NCBI GenBank assembly: GCA_002316835.1
Contig: DCEG01000005.1
Span: forward strand, 8,884-72,319
Direction of reading: 5' to 3'
Source of the DNA: Bacteroidales bacterium UBA1035
Lineage (GTDB): Bacteria; Bacteroidota; Bacteroidia; Bacteroidales; Dysgonomonadaceae
Length of the DNA stretch: 63,436 bases
Shown: piece after piece, positions 9,267 through 18,556 of the stretch
Layout: each line of letters starts with the position of its first letter
Numbering within the stretch: position 1 is the first letter of the stretch
The notes under the pieces: model-generated
Told to the model about the DNA's origin: nothing
The model's input: only the letters and a program-made list of their open reading frames with translations
Database searches by the model: none
Program-made: the position numbers and the translations under genes

Positions 9267-10379
9267 ATGGAAGAAAGACAATTAATAAGAGCAACCCCTG
9301 CCGCGAGAGCACTGGCCCGACGTATGAACGTGACACTTGCCAATGTAACCGGAACCGGTTATAAGAGTCGCATTCACAAAGAAGACGTTGCCGGATGGAA
9401 TTTTCAGGGTAAAATACATATTTCGCCACTCGCACGCAGGATAGCTGAGGAACATAATATTGATCTGAAGGGCATCAGAGGTTCCGGACATAATGATAAA
9501 ATTATAAAGGACGACGTCTTGCTGCTCATTTCAGACCCGGTATTGAAAGCACGTCTAACACGTGACGATTTTGCTGAGGCTACGGCTGCACCGAAAATAT
9601 TATCAAGCGTAAGCAAACAGATTCAGATTACTCCATCGGAGACAAAAGTTCCTGTGCCTGCAAAAGCAGCAGAGGAAACTGCCAATACCGAAGTTCTTCC
9701 TTTGAGCATGATGCGCAAAGTGATTGCAAAGCGTATGTCGGAAAGTTATTTTTCAATTCCTTCGTTTATTCAAACCTGGGAAATTGATATGACCGAACTG
9801 CTTGAGTTACGCAAGAAACTGATGGATCCGATAAAGGAAAAAACAGACAAGAAGCTGACTGTTACCGATTTAATTTCGTTTGCCGTTGTTAAAACGCTGA
9901 TGAAGCACAAATACATCAATGCAAGTTTAAACGGCGAAGTTACCGAAATTACTTTCCACAACTATGTGAATCTGGGAATGGCAGTAGGCCTTGACGAAGG
10001 TTTACTGGTGCCTGTGGTAAAAAATGCCGATAAAATGTCGTTGAGTGAATTGGTGGTGGCGTTGAAAGATGTTACCGAACGCACTTTCTCGAAAAAGCTT
10101 ATGCCCGATGAACAAACAGGAAGTACATTTACCATCAGTAACCTGGGAATGTACGGCGTGGAACATTTCACGGCAATTATCAATCAGCCAAATGCTGCTA
10201 TTCTGAGTGTTTCATCTACTAAAGATACAATTGTTGCCCGAAACGGCGAAGCGGTAATTCGTCCAATAATGAAGATCAGCCTCACAAGCGATCACCGTAT
10301 AATCGACGGGCTTACCGCTGCAAAATTCATGACGGATCTGAAGCAGTTACTCGAAAATCCGCTATCATTATTAATATAA
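9267..10379 (+). CDS. 2-oxoacid dehydrogenase E2 acyltransferase lacking a lipoyl domain
   Basis: Core acyltransferase, 370 residues from the ATG at 9267 (the upstream TTG at 9258 is followed by the same frame, but TAA at 9252-9254 blocks any longer start). Two peripheral-subunit-binding domains stand in tandem: about residues 8-42 (TPAARALARRMNV...) and 52-86 (ISPLARRIAEEHNI...). A flexible Ala/Pro/Thr-rich linker follows, then the catalytic domain with the active-site motif DHRIIDG near the C-terminus. The N-terminal lipoyl domain normal for E2 is absent, and no room exists for it upstream. The neighbouring E3 carries a lipoyl domain and presumably supplies the swinging arm. Confidence 0.9.
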   Translation: MEERQLIRATPAARALARRMNVTLANVTGTGYKSRIHKEDVAGWNFQGKIHISPLARRIAEEHNIDLKGIRGSGHNDKIIKDDVLLLISDPVLKARLTRDDFAEATAAPKILSSVSKQIQITPSETKVPVPAKAAEETANTEVLPLSMMRKVIAKRMSESYFSIPSFIQTWEIDMTELLELRKKLMDPIKEKTDKKLTVTDLISFAVVKTLMKHKYINASLNGEVTEITFHNYVNLGMAVGLDEGLLVPVVKNADKMSLSELVVALKDVTERTFSKKLMPDEQTGSTFTISNLGMYGVEHFTAIINQPNAAILSVSSTKDTIVARNGEAVIRPIMKISLTSDHRIIDGLTAAKFMTDLKQLLENPLSLLI

Positions 10380-10384
10380 ATATT

Positions 10385-10411
10385 GTAAAGACGCACGGCG
10401 TGCGTCTTTAC
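10385..10411. repeat. GTARAGACG palindromic element, copy 1
   Basis: Perfect inverted repeat: 12-base arms beginning GTAAAGACGCAC around a GGC loop, six bases after the E2 stop. It belongs to a family of four in this window (others at 46534, 59192 and 62542). No U-run follows, so it is not a classical terminator, and E3 begins 16 bases later. Confidence 0.75.
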
Positions 10412-10427
10412 GTAACCTGAAGAAAAT

Positions 10428-12128
10428 ATGGCTCACGAAATTATAATGCCCAAAGCCGGAATAGACATGACCGAAGGGCAGATTGTAAAATGGTTGAAAA
10501 AAGAAGGCGACCCTGTAACCCAAGGTGAAATTATCCTCGAAATCATGACCGATAAAACCAGTATGGAACTTGAAGCGGAAGCATCGGGTGTACTGTTAAA
10601 AATACTCAGGCACGATGGAGATACTGTTCCCGTAACGGAGGTTATCGGTTATATCGGTCAGGAAGGCGAAGAAATTGTTCCGCAGGAAGTTGAAGAAGAA
10701 AAACCGGTGGAAGAAGATGTCGTGGATAAATCGATGACCAGACTCGAAGATTCCTACAATGTGATCGTTATCGGAGGAGGTCCGGCCGGATACGTTGCTG
10801 CAATTCGTGCTGCGCAACATGGTGCTAAAGTGGCCATTGTTGAGAAAAAAGAATTCGGAGGGACCTGTCTCAACTTAGGTTGTATCCCAACCAAAGCTTA
10901 CCTGAAAAGCGGTGAAATCATCGAAGGGATGAAAATGGCTGCGTCAAGAGGCATTGTTTTCGAGAGCACAAACTACAAAATAGATATGCCTAAAGTGGTG
11001 CAACACAAAAACACGGTAGTGAAAAAACTGACAAGTGGTGTTGAAGCGCTGCTGCGAAGCAACAAAGTAGATATTTTTAAGGGTGTTGCCAAGATCAATA
11101 AGAATAGAGACGTGGTAGTTGATGATTCCACAGTAATAAAAGGCGATAAAATTATTTTAGCCGGGGGTTCAAAAGTGTCCAGAATAAATATTCCGGGTAT
11201 CGAGAATCCAAATGTTCTTACAAGCGACGATCTATTGGCACTTGAGGTATTACCGGAAACTCTTGCAGTGATTGGTGGAGGAGTGATAGGAATAGAGATG
11301 GCGCAGGCATTTGAAGCACTTGGCACAAAAATTACCGTTATCGAAATGATGGATAGAATCATTCCGTCTGTTGATAACGAGGCGTCCGAATTATTGACAA
11401 AACTACTGAAAAAGAAAGGTGTAAAAATCATGACTTCTACCAAGATTACCGAAATTGCCGATAAGGCCGGTAGGGTAGAGGTGAAGACCGAAAACGGTGA
11501 ATCGGTTATTGCCGATAAGGTGTTGATTTCCATAGGACGTTTGCCCGATATGGAAGGAATGGGTGAAATCAAATTCGAGATGGAGCGCGGTAGAATTAAG
11601 GTTGACAAATATATGGAAACCAGTGTTAAAGGAATTTACGCACCGGGCGATGTCAACGCCATTAAAATGCTGGCGCATGTGGCATTCCGCATGGGTGAAG
11701 TAGCAGCCGATAATGCAGTGAAAGGTAACCATCGTGAACTGAAGTTGCATTCGGCTCCATCGGTAGTTTATACGCATCCCGAGGTGGCTATGGTTGGATT
11801 GACCGAAGAACAGGCTCGTGAAAAATACGATGTTCGTGTTGGTCGTTTCGATTTTGCTGCCAATGGGCGCGCCATGGCATCGGGTGACAATGTGGGTTTC
11901 GTGAAAGTCATTGCCGATAGTAAGTACGGCGAAATTATTGGTATACACATCGTTGGCCCTGCTGCTGCCGAAATAATTCAACAGGCTTCGTTGCTGATGG
12001 AAATGGAAATTACCGTTGACGAAGTCATCAAGACCATTTACGGACATCCTACCTACTCCGAAGCATTATTTGAAGCTTGTGCTGATGTATTGGGTGAAGC
12101 CGTGCATATAATCAAGAAGCAAAAATAG
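10428..12128 (+). CDS. lpdA: Dihydrolipoyl dehydrogenase (E3) with N-terminal lipoyl domain
   Basis: FAD-dependent E3, 566 residues, about 100 longer than a plain E3. Residues 1-80 are a lipoyl domain with the lipoyl-lysine K43 in IMTDKTSME. After an acidic linker the FAD motif IGGGPAGYVAAIRAA follows, then the redox-active disulfide GGTCLNLGCIPTK, the NAD-binding motif IGGGVIGIEMAQAFEALG, and the catalytic His-Glu pair in GHPTYSEALFE. Since E2 has no lipoyl domain, this is the only lipoyl carrier encoded in the operon. The operon ends at a strong terminator. Confidence 0.95.
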   Translation: MAHEIIMPKAGIDMTEGQIVKWLKKEGDPVTQGEIILEIMTDKTSMELEAEASGVLLKILRHDGDTVPVTEVIGYIGQEGEEIVPQEVEEEKPVEEDVVDKSMTRLEDSYNVIVIGGGPAGYVAAIRAAQHGAKVAIVEKKEFGGTCLNLGCIPTKAYLKSGEIIEGMKMAASRGIVFESTNYKIDMPKVVQHKNTVVKKLTSGVEALLRSNKVDIFKGVAKINKNRDVVVDDSTVIKGDKIILAGGSKVSRINIPGIENPNVLTSDDLLALEVLPETLAVIGGGVIGIEMAQAFEALGTKITVIEMMDRIIPSVDNEASELLTKLLKKKGVKIMTSTKITEIADKAGRVEVKTENGESVIADKVLISIGRLPDMEGMGEIKFEMERGRIKVDKYMETSVKGIYAPGDVNAIKMLAHVAFRMGEVAADNAVKGNHRELKLHSAPSVVYTHPEVAMVGLTEEQAREKYDVRVGRFDFAANGRAMASGDNVGFVKVIADSKYGEIIGIHIVGPAAAEIIQQASLLMEMEITVDEVIKTIYGHPTYSEALFEACADVLGEAVHIIKKQK

Positions 12129-12154
12129 ATTTTGTTTAAGATTTAGATAAATGG

Positions 12155-12190
12155 AAACTACAAGATCATATTCTTGTAGTTTTCTTTTTG
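12155..12190 (+). terminator. Rho-independent terminator after E3
   Basis: Perfect 11-base stem AAACTACAAGA / TCTTGTAGTTT with a six-base loop (12155-12182), followed by CTTTTTG. It closes the dehydrogenase operon. Confidence 0.9.
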
Positions 12191-12385
12191 TAATTTGGGC
12201 TTTTGTCCGTGGCAGTCAAGTCTGATTCGTATCAAATACCCGAGTCGTACCGAAGCGAAAACTTCGATTTATCAGGGGCTGTTTTAGAAGAAACTCAATT
12301 AATTGCGGCTGTGTAAAGGCGTGAAAACAGGAAAAATAAGCTAAGAGAGGGAAGAAAAAACGTTTATAAAATTCAAAATGATTTT

Positions 12386-14734
12386 TTAGTTTCTTATTGC
12401 AAATCCTATTTTGCTGCCGCCTATTCCTTCCAGCACATAAGAATAAGTTCTCACATTATCCGCCGTAAAAAACTCCACGGATGCTTTTCCTTCGGAATTG
12501 GTATTGGTAACAGGATTCCAATAGATGGTGGTTCGTAAATCGGGAGTTGTATTTTGTTTAACCTCGGGCTTATCATATTCAGGAATATAAAATTCTCTGC
12601 GAACACAATATCCTTCGGGTTTATAAACAACTAGTCCGGGAGTGGGAATTATTGAAGCAGACGATTCTGCGATATCCTTTGGAGATCTTGTTTTTAAAAT
12701 AAAAATACCTTGAGTAGGACCAACCTCTCCCAAGGAACCCCACATACTCGCACCCGTTCTGGAAACCAATTCAATGGACTCGAAGAATGAAGCGGGAGTA
12801 GTTTCCAGATACTTTATCCAAAAACTATCCATGGTATCTATTCTTACTCCGTCCAGCATCAACATAACCGGCTCTTTCCCCAATCTCCTCATCTCATAAA
12901 TAACCATATTTCCATCGTTTATATCCTCCATACTCAACTTTTTACTGAACATATTTCTCCAAACCATATCCTGTTTTTTCTGTTCCTGTCTTTTATCTAC
13001 CACTTCCACTTCAGGCAAATCAATTGTCCACAAATTCTCATCGTATTTTTTCTGAAGAATGGCCTGTTCTATAAAAGCAATGGTAGGGTTTTCTGACGAT
13101 ATAGGCAAAGATGAAAAACGGACTAAAGGAACCGAGGATAATACGGATTTATTATCCGGTTTATCCAATTTCAAATCCAACAATATTCTGCTATTACGCC
13201 TGTTTCTTCCTTGCAAGACTATAACAGTAGTATCGGGATTGTTGAAACCGATAAAACCGAAACGTCCATTACTGTTAGTTACTGCTGATTCGGGTAAATC
13301 AGTTTTCACATTGGAGAGCATTAACACAGTTCCATTTCTGACAGGCCTACCCAAAGCATTCACCAACTGCCCCGTGACTTTAAATTCATCTTCAGCCTGA
13401 TAAACCGGAAGAGAGTGATCCGTTTTTATTTCTTCCCACGAATATCTGCTCCATCCCTGCGTGCAAAGCAATATATCAAGTGCTTCTTTTCGTTCCGGTT
13501 CATCACCGTTGAAAAACCAACCCGGATTTTCGATATAGCCTTTTAAATCTGATTCTAACAATAATGATCCCTTTATATTTAACCGGTTAACAGATGGAGT
13601 AACCACCTTATCATCCGTTACAGATAACGAAAAACTGCCTTTAACCGGCTTACCTTCCTTATCTTTTACCTGAATGTCTACTTTCGCTTTTTCCCTATCA
13701 CCGTATTTTTCTTTTTCCGGTATAATCTGTATATTAAGATCGTCGTTTCTATCGATAAAAATCAATCTTTCACTGACAGGTAACCCACCCTTGAAAAGTG
13801 TAAATTGAGCTATACCGGTAGGAAATTTATCTTTAGGTACGGCAATACGCTCTTGTTTCGTTTTTAAAACTCCTTGCAACGCATAACAAACGGTCTGCCG
13901 GCTTTGTCCTATAATTGAAACCGGTTCAGGATTTCCATTTGCCGATTTAACAATAAGAAAAACTGTATCCGTTGATTGGGTTGCAGAGATTACCAGTCCA
14001 TCTTCCGTTGTTTTTGGCAGCGTGTATTGCTTTTGTATGCCTTTTGATGTTGTTGTAATTTTATAAGTACGATTCGTTTGCGGAACAAAAGAAAATTTTC
14101 CCATTCCCAAATGTGTACTCGCAAATTCAAGCAAAATATTTCCTGCATCGTCTGTAAGTACACCTGTAACATCTATACCGAAACCATCATTTCCCAGTGC
14201 TTTAAACGCAACCCTGTTCTCCGCATTGGCTATCAAATGACCTCCTTCAGGGAAAAAAACCACCTGATAATCAAAAATGCTTTCAGATGATTCGCCTTTT
14301 TCGGTATCGTTGCCGATGAAAATATCCCTGTGAAAAAAATAATCTTCACCGGCATTTCGCATCCAATTGGTATAAGCCCGCAAATGATAATTAGCCGCAG
14401 GAAGTGAATCAGGCAAATGAATTTGTCCTGCGAACTCTCTTTTATCGGAATGCAGCAATATCCTTTTTACAGGCCGTTTTTGAACATCGGACAACTCTAC
14501 ATAAATAATCCGGCTCACTACATTGGTGTCCAAATGGGCATTGGTTAGATAAGCTCGCAAGTATATAAACTCACCGGCAGCGTAATAAGGTTTATCTAAA
14601 TGAAGATAAATCTTTTCAATAGGCCGAACGTTATTATAATCATTAAAATTTGAAATGTTGATGCTTGTTTCCTGTGAATAGCAAAAAATGAAACTTAGCA
14701 GAACAAGAGAGATTAAATTTAGACGTTTATGCAT
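12386..14734 (-). CDS. Exported MG2-domain / TonB-plug-domain protein
   Basis: Secreted or periplasmic protein, 782 residues, with a signal peptide (about residues 1-21). The first part, beginning PIEKIYLHLDKPYYAAGEFIYLRAYL, is the macroglobulin-2 type domain common in Bacteroidota. A carboxypeptidase-regulatory-like beta domain is near residues 465-550 (VTGQLVNALGRPVRNGTVLML), and a plug-like region near 600-710 has MLDGVRI and ESIELVSRTGASMWGSLG. There is no barrel, so it is not a transporter. Role unknown; it may act in envelope assembly or ligand handling. It is transcribed alone, divergent from susC. Confidence 0.75.
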   Translation of the reverse strand: MHKRLNLISLVLLSFIFCYSQETSINISNFNDYNNVRPIEKIYLHLDKPYYAAGEFIYLRAYLTNAHLDTNVVSRIIYVELSDVQKRPVKRILLHSDKREFAGQIHLPDSLPAANYHLRAYTNWMRNAGEDYFFHRDIFIGNDTEKGESSESIFDYQVVFFPEGGHLIANAENRVAFKALGNDGFGIDVTGVLTDDAGNILLEFASTHLGMGKFSFVPQTNRTYKITTTSKGIQKQYTLPKTTEDGLVISATQSTDTVFLIVKSANGNPEPVSIIGQSRQTVCYALQGVLKTKQERIAVPKDKFPTGIAQFTLFKGGLPVSERLIFIDRNDDLNIQIIPEKEKYGDREKAKVDIQVKDKEGKPVKGSFSLSVTDDKVVTPSVNRLNIKGSLLLESDLKGYIENPGWFFNGDEPERKEALDILLCTQGWSRYSWEEIKTDHSLPVYQAEDEFKVTGQLVNALGRPVRNGTVLMLSNVKTDLPESAVTNSNGRFGFIGFNNPDTTVIVLQGRNRRNSRILLDLKLDKPDNKSVLSSVPLVRFSSLPISSENPTIAFIEQAILQKKYDENLWTIDLPEVEVVDKRQEQKKQDMVWRNMFSKKLSMEDINDGNMVIYEMRRLGKEPVMLMLDGVRIDTMDSFWIKYLETTPASFFESIELVSRTGASMWGSLGEVGPTQGIFILKTRSPKDIAESSASIIPTPGLVVYKPEGYCVRREFYIPEYDKPEVKQNTTPDLRTTIYWNPVTNTNSEGKASVEFFTADNVRTYSYVLEGIGGSKIGFAIRN

Positions 14735-15047
14735 GGCGGCTCATGTAAGTCAAAGATTATAATACAAATGTAATACTTTTTTAAAAAAAGAATAAAAAAT
14801 GTTTCAATATTTTAAATGCAAATAAATAAATTCATATTTCTGTTCTCAAATGATAAATTATTAGCATCTTTTTACTGTGCCTTTGCAACTCATTCATTTC
14901 TAATATCATAAATAATAACCTACGATGAATATAATGATATAGTAAAATTTATCATTGTGTATATTATATGAAAATTAATTAAATTTAGTCGACGAAAATG
15001 CCTTTAATATCGACGAATGGATTTTATTTGGAAAAAAACATGAATAT
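14735..15047. other. AT-rich divergent intergenic region
   Basis: No gene seen. Very AT-rich. A single -7-like element on the minus strand (CAAATGTA at 14765-14772, read as TACATTTG) could serve the MG2/plug gene; no matching -33 box was found. Confidence 0.5.
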
Positions 15048-15078
15048 TTTGTAAATTATGTTTTTTATTATACCTTTG
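15048..15078 (+). promoter_or_regulatory. Bacteroides-type promoter for susC-susD
   Basis: TTTG (15048-15051), 19-base spacer, TACCTTTG (15071-15078). The predicted start near 15085 leaves a leader of about 140 bases before susC. Confidence 0.7.
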
Positions 15079-15227
15079 GCAAATGATTTATTACTTTGAG
15101 AAATGATTTTACCATTTTAAAAAGACTATTTGTTTGACTATCTATCTAGGTTCATTGAGAGTTGAGAATTTCACATATTTAATCGATCAATTCTATTTTT
15201 ATTTATTAACTATTAATCATTGTTTTT

Positions 15228-18200
15228 ATGCAAAAAGAAAAACATTTGTTTTGGAGGTTGAGAAAGATTCTGTTTCTTTCCCTCTTCTTGGTGATGAGTG
15301 TGAACATGATGTTTGCACAAGTACGCATTACAGGAACTGTGACCGATGCAGGCGGAGGCCCGCTTATTGGGGTTAACGTAATTGAAAGAGGCACAGTAAA
15401 CGGTACAATTACCGATATTGACGGTAATTTTACCTTAAATGTTGCCTCAACTAACTCTGTATTGGTATTTTCTTATGTAGGTTTTACTACACAAGAAGTT
15501 CCTGTTGGCAACAATACCAGACTAACAGTTGTATTGGCTGAAGATTCAGAAACTTTACAAGAAGTAGTTGTTGTAGGTTACGGTACCCAGGCCAAGAAAG
15601 ACATTACCGGATCGGTGGCTGTAGTAAACACAGAAGAATTGTTGGCTTCAACCGGTTCTTCGGCAACTCAGCAATTGCAAGGAAAAACCCCGGGTGTTTA
15701 TATCGGACAGACCGGTTCTCCGGGTTCTGCTACCATGGTTCGTATTCGTGGGGTAAATACTGTGAATGATAACGGACCGTTATACGTAATTGACGGAGTA
15801 GCCACGCGTAACCAAAACTTAAGCAGTTTGAACCCGAATGACATTGAAAGTATGCAGGTACTGAAAGATGCTTCATCTGCTGCTATTTACGGTGCTCAGG
15901 CAGCTAACGGTGTTATTTTGATCACCACAAAAAAAGGAACACGTGGTGGACAACCTAAATTAACCTATGATGCTTATTATGGTATTCAAAAAACTACCAA
16001 AAGGTACGATTTGACTAATTCAATGGAAAGGTTGGCAATAGAGTGGGAATCTCAGGAAAATGCTCTGGTGCTGCGTGATGCTAAGTTTGATCCTGAAACA
16101 GGAAAAGAAAGGTTCCCTTCTCATGCTCAATTTGGAACAGGGGCATCACCCATTATTCCTAATTATTTAACTACCGGTGGAGCTGGCGGTAACCAGAATA
16201 TTGATATAAAGAACTACGCATTCCCAAACAATCAGATGGTTCGTTTTTCCGATACCGATTGGTGGGAAGAAATAGATCGTACAGCGCCTATTCAAAATCA
16301 CCAGTTAACATTATCGGGAGGTAACAACAAAGGACAATATTTACTGGGTTTAAACTATTTCGACCAGAAAGGAACAGTTATCTATTCATACTACAAGCGT
16401 TATCAAACGCGTATGAACACATCGTTTGATTTGCGTGACTGGTTTCGGGTAGGAGAAAACCTCCAGTTCACTTATTCAAAAGATCAAGGATTAACCAGTA
16501 ACTCTTCCGAAAGTACACCATATTCATGGGTTTATCGTTCTTCACCCTGGGTTCCGGTTAAGGATGAGTTTGGAAACTGGGGAGGTTCAAAAATAACTGG
16601 TACCGGCAACTGGATAAACGAAGTAGCTAATCTATACCGTGGTAAAGATGGTCATTGGGTAAATACCCGTATTTTTGGTAACGTATGGGCAGAAGTTGAC
16701 TTTATTAAAAACAGAGAATTAACTTATCGTACAAGCTTCGGTCTTGATTATACCAATTTCTGGGGATATTATATGAGTAAGAAAAACCTTGAATTCTCAG
16801 AAAGTCCGGGTAATAATTTCTTTAACGAAGAGGCCAGCAGCGGTTACAATTTGCAATGGCAAAACACACTGACTTACACTAAAAGGTTTGAGGATGTTCA
16901 TTCGTTGACCGTACTTTTGGGTACTGATGCTCTTAGAGGCGGTTTGGGAAGAAATTTACGCGGTAGAAGATACAATTATTTGTTCGAAGACAATATCAAT
17001 ACTTGGACACTGCAAATGGGTGAAAACAATACCCAGCGCGAAACAGAATCGTGGTATTGGGGAGAAACAGCCTTATTTGGTGTTTTCGGTCGTGTAGATT
17101 ATGGTTATGCGGATAAATACCTGTTTACTGGTATTGTTCGTCGTGACGGCGCTTCCCGTTTTGGTCAGAAATACCGTTACGGTACTTTCCCATCCGCTTC
17201 TTTCGGATGGCGCGTTTCACAGGAGCCGTTTATGGAAGGAACACGCGACTGGCTGGATGACTTGAAATTGCGTGTAGGTTACGGATTGACCGGTAACTCG
17301 GAAATCCCTCGCGCTACTAACTTTGCCATGCTCTTTACTACAACTCCGGCCTTAACAAATTATGACCTTGCCGGAGCCAATACCGGAACAACTCCCGGGT
17401 ATCGTTTAGCTACGTATGGTAACGAGGAAACCCGCTGGGAGGCAACCAAAATGACCAATCTTGGTTTGGATGCAACTTTTGGAGGTGGACGCTTTAATAC
17501 CACTTTCGAGGTGTATAATAAAATAACCTCCGATATGCTTATTACTGCTGCTTATTCAAATCTGGCAGGAGAACCGGGTGCTCCTTATATCAATTATGGA
17601 GACATGCAGAATAAAGGTTTTGATTTCAGCATCAATTATCGCGATCAAATAGGTGATTTCGGCTGGGATCTGGGATTAAATCTTTCCGCCTATAAAAATG
17701 AAGTATTAAAACTTGCTGCTTCTGACGATTATGCTATCTATGGAAATGGATACAGGTTATCAACAGCTGCGACCAGAACTATGAAAGGCCTTCCCATTTC
17801 GCATTTCTGGGGCTATAACGTAATAGGATTTTACGAAAACGAACAAGATGTTTTGAGTTCACCGGTACCATACGGCACAACTGCAACTGCATTGAAAGAT
17901 CCAAAAGTGCAGGGATCGTATGTAGGTAAATTTAAGTTCGAAGATGTGAGTGGCCCGGATGGAGTACCCGATGGCAAAATCGATGGTAACGACCGTACCA
18001 TGATCGGTAATCCTCACCCCGATCTGATGGCAGGCTTTAATGCCACATTGACCTACAAAAACTGGGATATGACTATGTTCTGGTATTCTACCATCGGAAA
18101 CGAATTATTCAACAATCCCAAGTATTTTACAGACTTCCCGTTGTTTGGTGGTAACCGTTCGGCTACCATGCGCGACTATTCTTGGGAACCGGGTAAAACC

Positions 18201-18536
18201 AATGCCAAGTTGCCGATCCTTGACTCTCAGGACAACTGGGGTGGTGCAGTTTCGTCATCATATTATGTAGAAGACGGTTCTTTCCTGAAGTTGAAAAATC
18301 TGGTGATCGGATACACTTTGCCCAAGGAATTAATACAAAAAGCAACAATTTCAAACTTACGTTTGTATATTCAGGCAGAAAATCTGCTTACATTTACCAA
18401 GTACAGCGGTCTAGACCCTGAAATTACTAATATGGAAACAGGTGCTGGTAGTGGTGCAGACTTGAGAAGAGGTCTAGATGCCGGTGGATGGCCAACAACC
18501 ATGCGTCTTCTTTTTGGGGTAAACTTTGCATTTTAA
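15228..18536 (+). CDS. SusC/RagA-family TonB-linked outer-membrane transporter
   Basis: Outer-membrane import protein, 1102 residues. Signal peptide 1-30, carboxypeptidase-regulatory-like domain about 32-105 (RITGTVTDAGGGPLIGVNV), then the SusC signature QEVVVVGYGTQAKKDITGSV at the start of the plug, and a long beta-barrel ending in phenylalanine (LLFGVNFAF). It works with the SusD lipoprotein encoded 20 bases downstream. No glycosidase, lyase or peptidase gene lies beside it, so the imported ligand cannot be inferred. Confidence 0.93.
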   Translation: MQKEKHLFWRLRKILFLSLFLVMSVNMMFAQVRITGTVTDAGGGPLIGVNVIERGTVNGTITDIDGNFTLNVASTNSVLVFSYVGFTTQEVPVGNNTRLTVVLAEDSETLQEVVVVGYGTQAKKDITGSVAVVNTEELLASTGSSATQQLQGKTPGVYIGQTGSPGSATMVRIRGVNTVNDNGPLYVIDGVATRNQNLSSLNPNDIESMQVLKDASSAAIYGAQAANGVILITTKKGTRGGQPKLTYDAYYGIQKTTKRYDLTNSMERLAIEWESQENALVLRDAKFDPETGKERFPSHAQFGTGASPIIPNYLTTGGAGGNQNIDIKNYAFPNNQMVRFSDTDWWEEIDRTAPIQNHQLTLSGGNNKGQYLLGLNYFDQKGTVIYSYYKRYQTRMNTSFDLRDWFRVGENLQFTYSKDQGLTSNSSESTPYSWVYRSSPWVPVKDEFGNWGGSKITGTGNWINEVANLYRGKDGHWVNTRIFGNVWAEVDFIKNRELTYRTSFGLDYTNFWGYYMSKKNLEFSESPGNNFFNEEASSGYNLQWQNTLTYTKRFEDVHSLTVLLGTDALRGGLGRNLRGRRYNYLFEDNINTWTLQMGENNTQRETESWYWGETALFGVFGRVDYGYADKYLFTGIVRRDGASRFGQKYRYGTFPSASFGWRVSQEPFMEGTRDWLDDLKLRVGYGLTGNSEIPRATNFAMLFTTTPALTNYDLAGANTGTTPGYRLATYGNEETRWEATKMTNLGLDATFGGGRFNTTFEVYNKITSDMLITAAYSNLAGEPGAPYINYGDMQNKGFDFSINYRDQIGDFGWDLGLNLSAYKNEVLKLAASDDYAIYGNGYRLSTAATRTMKGLPISHFWGYNVIGFYENEQDVLSSPVPYGTTATALKDPKVQGSYVGKFKFEDVSGPDGVPDGKIDGNDRTMIGNPHPDLMAGFNATLTYKNWDMTMFWYSTIGNELFNNPKYFTDFPLFGGNRSATMRDYSWEPGKTNAKLPILDSQDNWGGAVSSSYYVEDGSFLKLKNLVIGYTLPKELIQKATISNLRLYIQAENLLTFTKYSGLDPEITNMETGAGSGADLRRGLDAGGWPTTMRLLFGVNFAF

Positions 18537-18556
18537 TCTTATTAAAAAACAAAAAT

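Noticed and set aside
10973..12047. Long minus-strand frames (about 210 residues) opposite the E3 gene
   Set aside because: They lie wholly antisense to a well-conserved enzyme and show low-complexity, Ser/Thr/Phe-rich translations with no domain; shadows of codon bias.
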